From Crossaster papposus (Eukaryota; Echinodermata; Asteroidea; Velatida; Solasteridae): a stretch of 64,000 nt of DNA. Position numbers and translations under genes: made by a program. The stretch lies in contig JBAIAA010000751.1 in NCBI GenBank assembly GCA_037893245.1, positions 992,001 to 1,056,000 of the forward strand, in the 5' to 3' direction. Positions 59,281 through 64,000 of this stretch are shown in pieces. Under the pieces are notes generated by a model that had not been told where the DNA came from, made no database searches, and was given only the letters and a program-made list of their open reading frames with translations. Numbering within the stretch: position 1 is the stretch's first letter; every line of letters starts with the position of its first letter.

Positions 59281-59386
59281 ACAATTTGAAGAGTCTGATG
59301 CAGACGAGACTGCTAGTTTGGAGGAGACAGCAATTAAGACACGGTCAAATCTTTGCAGCAAATCTGCAGCAAAACCTTTACGTTAA
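59281..59386 (+). CDS. possible acidic upstream exon of the zinc-finger gene
   Basis: FEESDADETASLEETAIKTR is open up to a stop at 59386, in a different phase from the fingers. A pyrimidine tract (ctcttttcttttcttt) precedes it. The paralogous fragment at 45598 keeps the same DNA. It may be a real exon needing a splice into the finger frame, or a by-product. Confidence 0.35.
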
Positions 59387-61788
59387 AATCTAACCTCAAG
59401 CGACATCAAATATCCCACACTAATGAGAAACTGTGCCCATGCGACATATGTGGAAAATCATTCACGCACAATGGAGACCTCAAGCGACACCAGATGACCC
59501 ACACCAATGAGAAACCGTACACATGCGACATCTGCGGAAAATCATTCACGCACAATGGAAACCTTAGGCGGCACCAGATGACCCACACCAATGAGAAACC
59601 GTACACATGCGACATCTGTGGAAAATCATTCATGCACAATAGAAACCTCAAGCAACACCAGATGACCCACACCAATGAGAAACCTTACACATGCGACATC
59701 TGTGGAAAATCGTCCAATCAGAGTGGAACCCTCAAGCAACACCAGATGACCCATACCAATGAGAAACCGTACACATGCGACAATTGTGGAAAATCATTCA
59801 GGCAGAGTGGAACCCTCAAGCGACACCAGATGACCCACACCAATGAGAAACCGTACACATGCGACATCTGTGGAAAATCGTTTAATCAGAGTAGAACCCT
59901 CAAGCAACACCAGATGACCCATACCAATGAGAAACAGTACACATGCGACATCTGTGGAAAATCATTCACGTACAATGCAAACCTTAGGCGACATCAGATG
60001 ACCCACACCAATGAGAAACAGTACACATGCGACATCTGTGGAAAATCATTCATGCACAATGGAAACCTCAAGCAACACCAGATGACCCACACCAATGAGA
60101 AACCTTACACATGCGACATCTGTGGAAAATCGTTTAATCAGAGTAGAACCCTCAAGCAACACCAGATGACCCATACCAATGAGAAACAGTACACATGTGA
60201 CATCTGTGGAAAATCATTCACGCACAATGGAAACCTCAAGCAACACCAGATGACCCACACCAATGAGAAACCTTACACATGCGACATCTGTGGAAAATCG
60301 TTTAATCAGAGTGGAACCCTCAAGCAACACCAGATGACCCATACCAATGAGAAACCGTACGCATGCGACATTTGTGGAAAATCGTTCAGGCAGAGTGGAA
60401 CCCTCAAGCGACACCAGATGACCCACACCAATGAGAAACCGTGCCAATGTGACATCTGTGGACAATCATTTGCACGTAATGGAGACCTCAAGCGACACCA
60501 GATGACCCACACCAATGAGAAACCGTACACATGCAACATCTGCGGAAAATCATTCACGCACAATGGAAAACTTAGGCGGCACCAGATGACCCACACCAAT
60601 GAGAAACCGTACACATGCGACATCTGTGGAAAATCATTCATGCACAATAGAAACCTCAAGCAACACCAGATGACCCACACCAATGAGAAACCTTACACAT
60701 GCGACATCTGTGGAAAATCGTCCAATCAGAGTGGAACCCTCAAGCAACACCAGATGACCCATACCAATGAGAAACCGTACGCATGCGACAATTGTGGAAA
60801 ATCATTCAGGCAGAGTGGAACCCTCAAGCGACACCAGATGACCCACACCAATGAGAAACCGTACACATGCGACATCTGTGGAAAATCGTTTAATCAGAGT
60901 AGAACCCTCAAGCAACACCAGATGACCCATACCAATGAGAAACAGTACACATGCGACATCTGTGGAAAATCATTCACGTACAATGCAAACCTTAGGCGAC
61001 ATCAGATGACCCACACCAATGAGAAACAGTACACATGCGACATCTGTGGAAAATCATTCATGCACAATGGAAACCTCAAGCAACACCAGATGACCCACAC
61101 CAATGAGAAACCTTACACATGCGACATCTGTGGAAAATCTTTTAATCAGAGTAGAACCCTCAAGCAACACCAGATGACCCATACCAATGAGAAACAGTAC
61201 ACATGTGACATCTGTGGAAAATCATTCACGCACAATGGAAACCTCAAGCAACACCAGATGACCCACACCAATGAGAAACCTTACACATGCGACATCTGTG
61301 GAAAATCGTTTAATCAGAGTGGAACCCTCAAGCAACACCAGATGACCCATACCAATGAGAAACCGTACGCATGCGACATTTGTGGAAAATCGTTCAGGCA
61401 GAGTGGAACCCTCAAGCGACACCAGATGACCCACACCAATGAGAAACCGTGCCAATGTGACATCTGTGGACAATCATTTGCACGTAATGGAAACTTCAAG
61501 CGCCACCATATTATGACCCACACCAATGAGAAACCGTACGCATGCGACATCTGTGAAAAATCGTTCAATCGGAGTGAAACCCTCAAACGACACGAGATGA
61601 CCCACACCAATGAGAAACCGTACGCATGCGACATCTGTGGAAAATCATTCACGCACAATGGACACCTCAAGCGACACCAGATGACCCACACCAATGAAAA
61701 AACCGTACGCATGCGACATCTGTGGAAAATCATTCAGTCGCAGCAACTACCTGAAAAACCACAAGATGGACCACACCGACAGCGATGA
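59339..61788 (+). CDS. C2H2 zinc-finger protein with about 28 tandem fingers
   Basis: The frame is open from 59339; the true start is unresolved, since no ATG fits and an acceptor such as TTTGCAG|CAA at 59357 is likely. Fingers follow C-x2-C-x12-H-x3-H with the unvarying linker HTNEKPY in place of the usual TGEKPY. Finger 1 has lost its first Cys (reads LQQICSKTF). Fingers 3-14 and 15-26 are near-identical copies 1008 bp apart. Finger 26 has one extra residue (HHIMTH). An extra A in the A-run at about 61697-61702 shifts the frame in finger 29, so the protein ends with an unrelated tail and stops at 61788. The role is nuclear DNA binding; the target is unknown. Confidence 0.85.
60524..61531 (+). 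repeat. second copy of a 1008-bp (12-finger) internal duplication
   Basis: Corresponds to 59516-60523. The same order of finger types (THN, MHN, NQS, RQS, NQS, TYN, MHN, NQS, THN, NQS, RQS, ARN) is repeated with very few changes. Confidence 0.9.
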
Positions 61789-61821
61789 GAGAGTTAGATA
61801 ATTTTGTGATCAAACCCAACT

Positions 61822-61827
61822 AATAAA
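61822..61827 (+). terminator. polyadenylation signal of the zinc-finger gene
   Basis: AATAAA 34 bp after the stop codon, close for a 3' UTR but the only candidate nearby. Confidence 0.45.
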
Positions 61828-62037
61828 ATTGAGTCACAAGTCGCCAAAGCTACTTTTGATTAATCACCGTCACTGCCAACAAGTAATATTTGCAGTGTTT
61901 AACAAGTTTGACATTTACACCAACAACTGCAACAGCCTGATCTGTTGTTATGTTGCATAGGAGGGATTATGCAGTATGCCTCATTTTGTATAAAAGCAAT
62001 GGCAGCATGAGTCATATCATAAACAATACCGTTTAAG

Positions 62038-63491
62038 CTGAGACTAAAATACCTAAAGAGATAGGAAGCAACGATCGACTCCCATTGTCACGCATTCGAC
62101 CGTATCCAACAGAGTCTGATGCGCCTGTGCATCTTTCGACGACAGCGGCGCTATTCGCGTCTTGACATCCAACATCGCGACCATAATCGAGAAATGCTAG
62201 CCCCGAAAACATGCGATATTTCGACGCATTTTTCACGACAAATAGTCGGCGAAGTTATAATTTTAATTGATGTAAGTTTCAATCCGATAATTCTTTACAT
62301 AAATATGTGCTTTGGGTTTATATTAAGTTACGTATAAAAGAGAAAATAAACCGATACCGCGACGATGTTTCGTCGTTTTACTTCCGTGTGGCTTTGTATA
62401 CGAATTCGGAAGTCCATATTTTCGGCGATGTTGCCCTTAAAAATGACCCATTTGTGCTTCAATTCACGCAATACTGGTGATATATAATTTGTTTGTAGAA
62501 GCTGTTTCATAAAATTTGAACTTTGGACCGTGTCATGTAGTTTTTTTTTGTACGTTTTTAAAACATTACCAGATTTTCAGGGATTCATCACAAAAAGTCC
62601 AGAAATCAGGAAAAAATACGATTCTGTTCATTTATGATCTATATTTCACATTTTAAGTAAAAACTGTGACTAGTTTGCATCAATTAAAGTTGCAATAATC
62701 ATTAAAATATCAAAAACTAACATGATAGATACATTTTAAATATGTTCCTGTGTGCACTCAATGCATTGAAAATAGAATATTATATTCCATATTCCTATAA
62801 TTTAGGTCAACAAATTGTGTATTTTTGGGCAAAAATGGTTTCCAACCTGTTTCCAATGTGTATTTAAAAGGGTCGTGATGTTATACAAATACCTGGTTAT
62901 CATACTACCTGTACATGTATTGCCTAGGTCTTATTATTACCTTATTTAAAATGGATTGAATGTATTTTATGTATATTGTTTGTTACACAATGGACATTGG
63001 TAGTGTTTGCGTGATTTTTCTTTCGGTTTTGGGTCAAGATTTTCTTTGCCGTTATTTTCTGGTTCAACTTCAAGAATCTCATCGTTTTCGCTGCTTAGCC
63101 ACTCGTTTTCTGATCCGAGAATCTCCGCTTGTTCGGTGTCAGTCCAGTTGCCTTCTCTTAGAACATTATTTAAATCTATTTATGCCCAATTTACAAAGTC
63201 ATTTAGATCTGCTAGTGCCATGTCGCTTTTTAATACGAAGAGTTTTTTAATCACGTTGTTTACAAATAGCTGTCAAATTTCTGAATAGTCTGGGTCAGTA
63301 ATAGGTCGCCATAAAGTACTCTGAACATGCGCACAAACGCTCAACTCCTAATTTGGGCCAACGAAACAGAAGCGACTTGCTCGCCATCGAGTGGATCGCG
63401 TAATTAGCATAACAATACCGCATAGGACGCTGTGCACAGACAGAGCCGTCTGAAGTGCTTCTTCCTATCTCTTTAGGTATTTTAGTCTCAG
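62038..63491. mobile_element. 1.45 kb DNA transposon relic with 8-bp target duplication
   Basis: The TIRs begin CTGAGACTAAAATACC and run about 30 bp. The perfect flanking duplication CGTTTAAG lies at 62030-62037 and 63492-63499. An 8-bp duplication suggests hAT or P type. It carries a decayed minus-strand frame at 62967-63221. Confidence 0.85.
62967..63221 (-). pseudogene. decayed ORF inside the 62 kb transposon
   Basis: 85 codons starting MALADLNDFVNWA, then an in-frame TAA, then an acidic stretch (ENEWLSSENDEILEVEPENN) and a basic end leading to HYQCPLCNKQYT and a stop. The C-x2-C start looks like the first half of a zinc finger, as at the N-terminus of some transposases. No family is recognised. 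Confidence 0.45.
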
Positions 63492-63499
63492 CGTTTAAG

Positions 63500-64000
63500 A
63501 GTAAGTTTTGCTCACTGTGAGTCGAGGTTGTAAGTTTTTTGATAAGCTTCTTTGATCTTGTTGGCGAATAATTTTGTTTTGAATTTCTTACCTCTTTTGA
63601 AGACGAACTGCCTTTGTTTTAATATTAGGATACATAAGGGTCGTCATGTTTTTATTAGTGAACAACACATTTTTATATAAATTAGTTTTATTAACGTTAA
63701 ACGCTCGTCTCGATTATCGATTACTTTACCGCAACTATATCTTTGAGTATGAACGTAAATATTACCGTATACATGTACATGTATCAAGTGTTTTGGTTTT
63801 AATTTATTGTATTTGACGTAAATGGGGTCTTGGGGATTGACTACACAAAATGTATAACCGTGTACTGCAGAGTTATGGTATCTAAGAGATCGGTTTGTTT
63901 TCCGTTGAAAAACATTTAGTGAGCAAAAAAGATGACGTCGAAAAGGTTTTCATGTTGAATGTTCCTTAATAAACTTCATCGTACGAGAGCCTCTCTTCTT
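63500..64000. other. right flank, nothing recognised
   Basis: AT-rich DNA with no frame, repeat or signal I can support. Confidence 0.5.

Noticed and set aside
59406-61733. Long minus-strand frames (VWVIWCRLR repeats) opposite the zinc-finger gene
   Set aside because: They are the antisense of the 84-bp finger repeat; the plus strand has unmistakable C2H2 fingers.

Overview
The window is eukaryotic nuclear DNA: genes are split by GT-AG introns, there are AATAAA polyadenylation signals, and no bacterial operon structure is visible. The frequent word AGGCCTA, the AT-rich introns, dense small inverted-repeat transposons, a DIRS-type retrotransposon and a long tandem C2H2 zinc-finger gene all fit a marine invertebrate deuterostome. 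An echinoderm is my best guess, but this is inference and the species cannot be fixed from the sequence alone.

Layout. (1) 435-4584, minus strand: three in-phase exons (signal peptide plus an alpha/alpha-barrel part) of a secreted protein resembling intrinsic factor/transcobalamin; its 3' end lies outside the window. (2) 4.6-12.2 kb: no gene recognised. It holds a minisatellite, a 1.85 kb inverted-repeat element, hAT-type MITEs with 8-bp target duplications, and several large palindromes. (3) 12278-31369, plus strand: one roughly 20-exon gene of about 1,790 codons, the centrepiece. It has an N-terminal MGC plus basic cluster. Small phase-0 exons, including a tandemly amplified exon array, each encode an amphipathic helix fitting the PKA-RII anchoring consensus. 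One exon carries two TQT/IQT dynein-light-chain-like motifs. A 3.1 kb last exon has seven 89-residue repeats carrying 12 SKIP (SxIP, EB1-binding type) motifs. I read it as a candidate membrane/PKA/microtubule-tip scaffold and do not recognise it as a named gene.

(4) 31.4-45.5 kb: intergenic, with a 3 kb CTACCTAAAAG-type satellite, a purine-strand block, a 1.07 kb fold-back element and a third copy of the composite hAT MITE. (5) 45.5-51.5 kb: a zinc-finger gene fragment split by a 5.6 kb DIRS-like tyrosine-recombinase retrotransposon on the minus strand. The element has inverted terminal repeats, an internal complementary region, gag, RT, RNase H and recombinase. It carries several frameshifts and a 647 bp insertion with a 9-bp target duplication. 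(6) 51.7-58.2 kb: further inverted-repeat elements, a tiny palindromic insertion, a GGTAATATC repeat element and two inverted 16-bp minisatellites. (7) 59.3-61.8 kb, plus strand: a zinc-finger gene with about 28 readable fingers, a 12-finger internal duplication and a frameshift in the last finger. (8) 62.0-63.5 kb: an inverted-repeat transposon with an 8-bp target duplication holding a decayed ORF.

The genes do not form a pathway. The window reads as two or three host genes embedded in, and partly built by, repeats and duplications. No tRNA, rRNA or CRISPR was seen.
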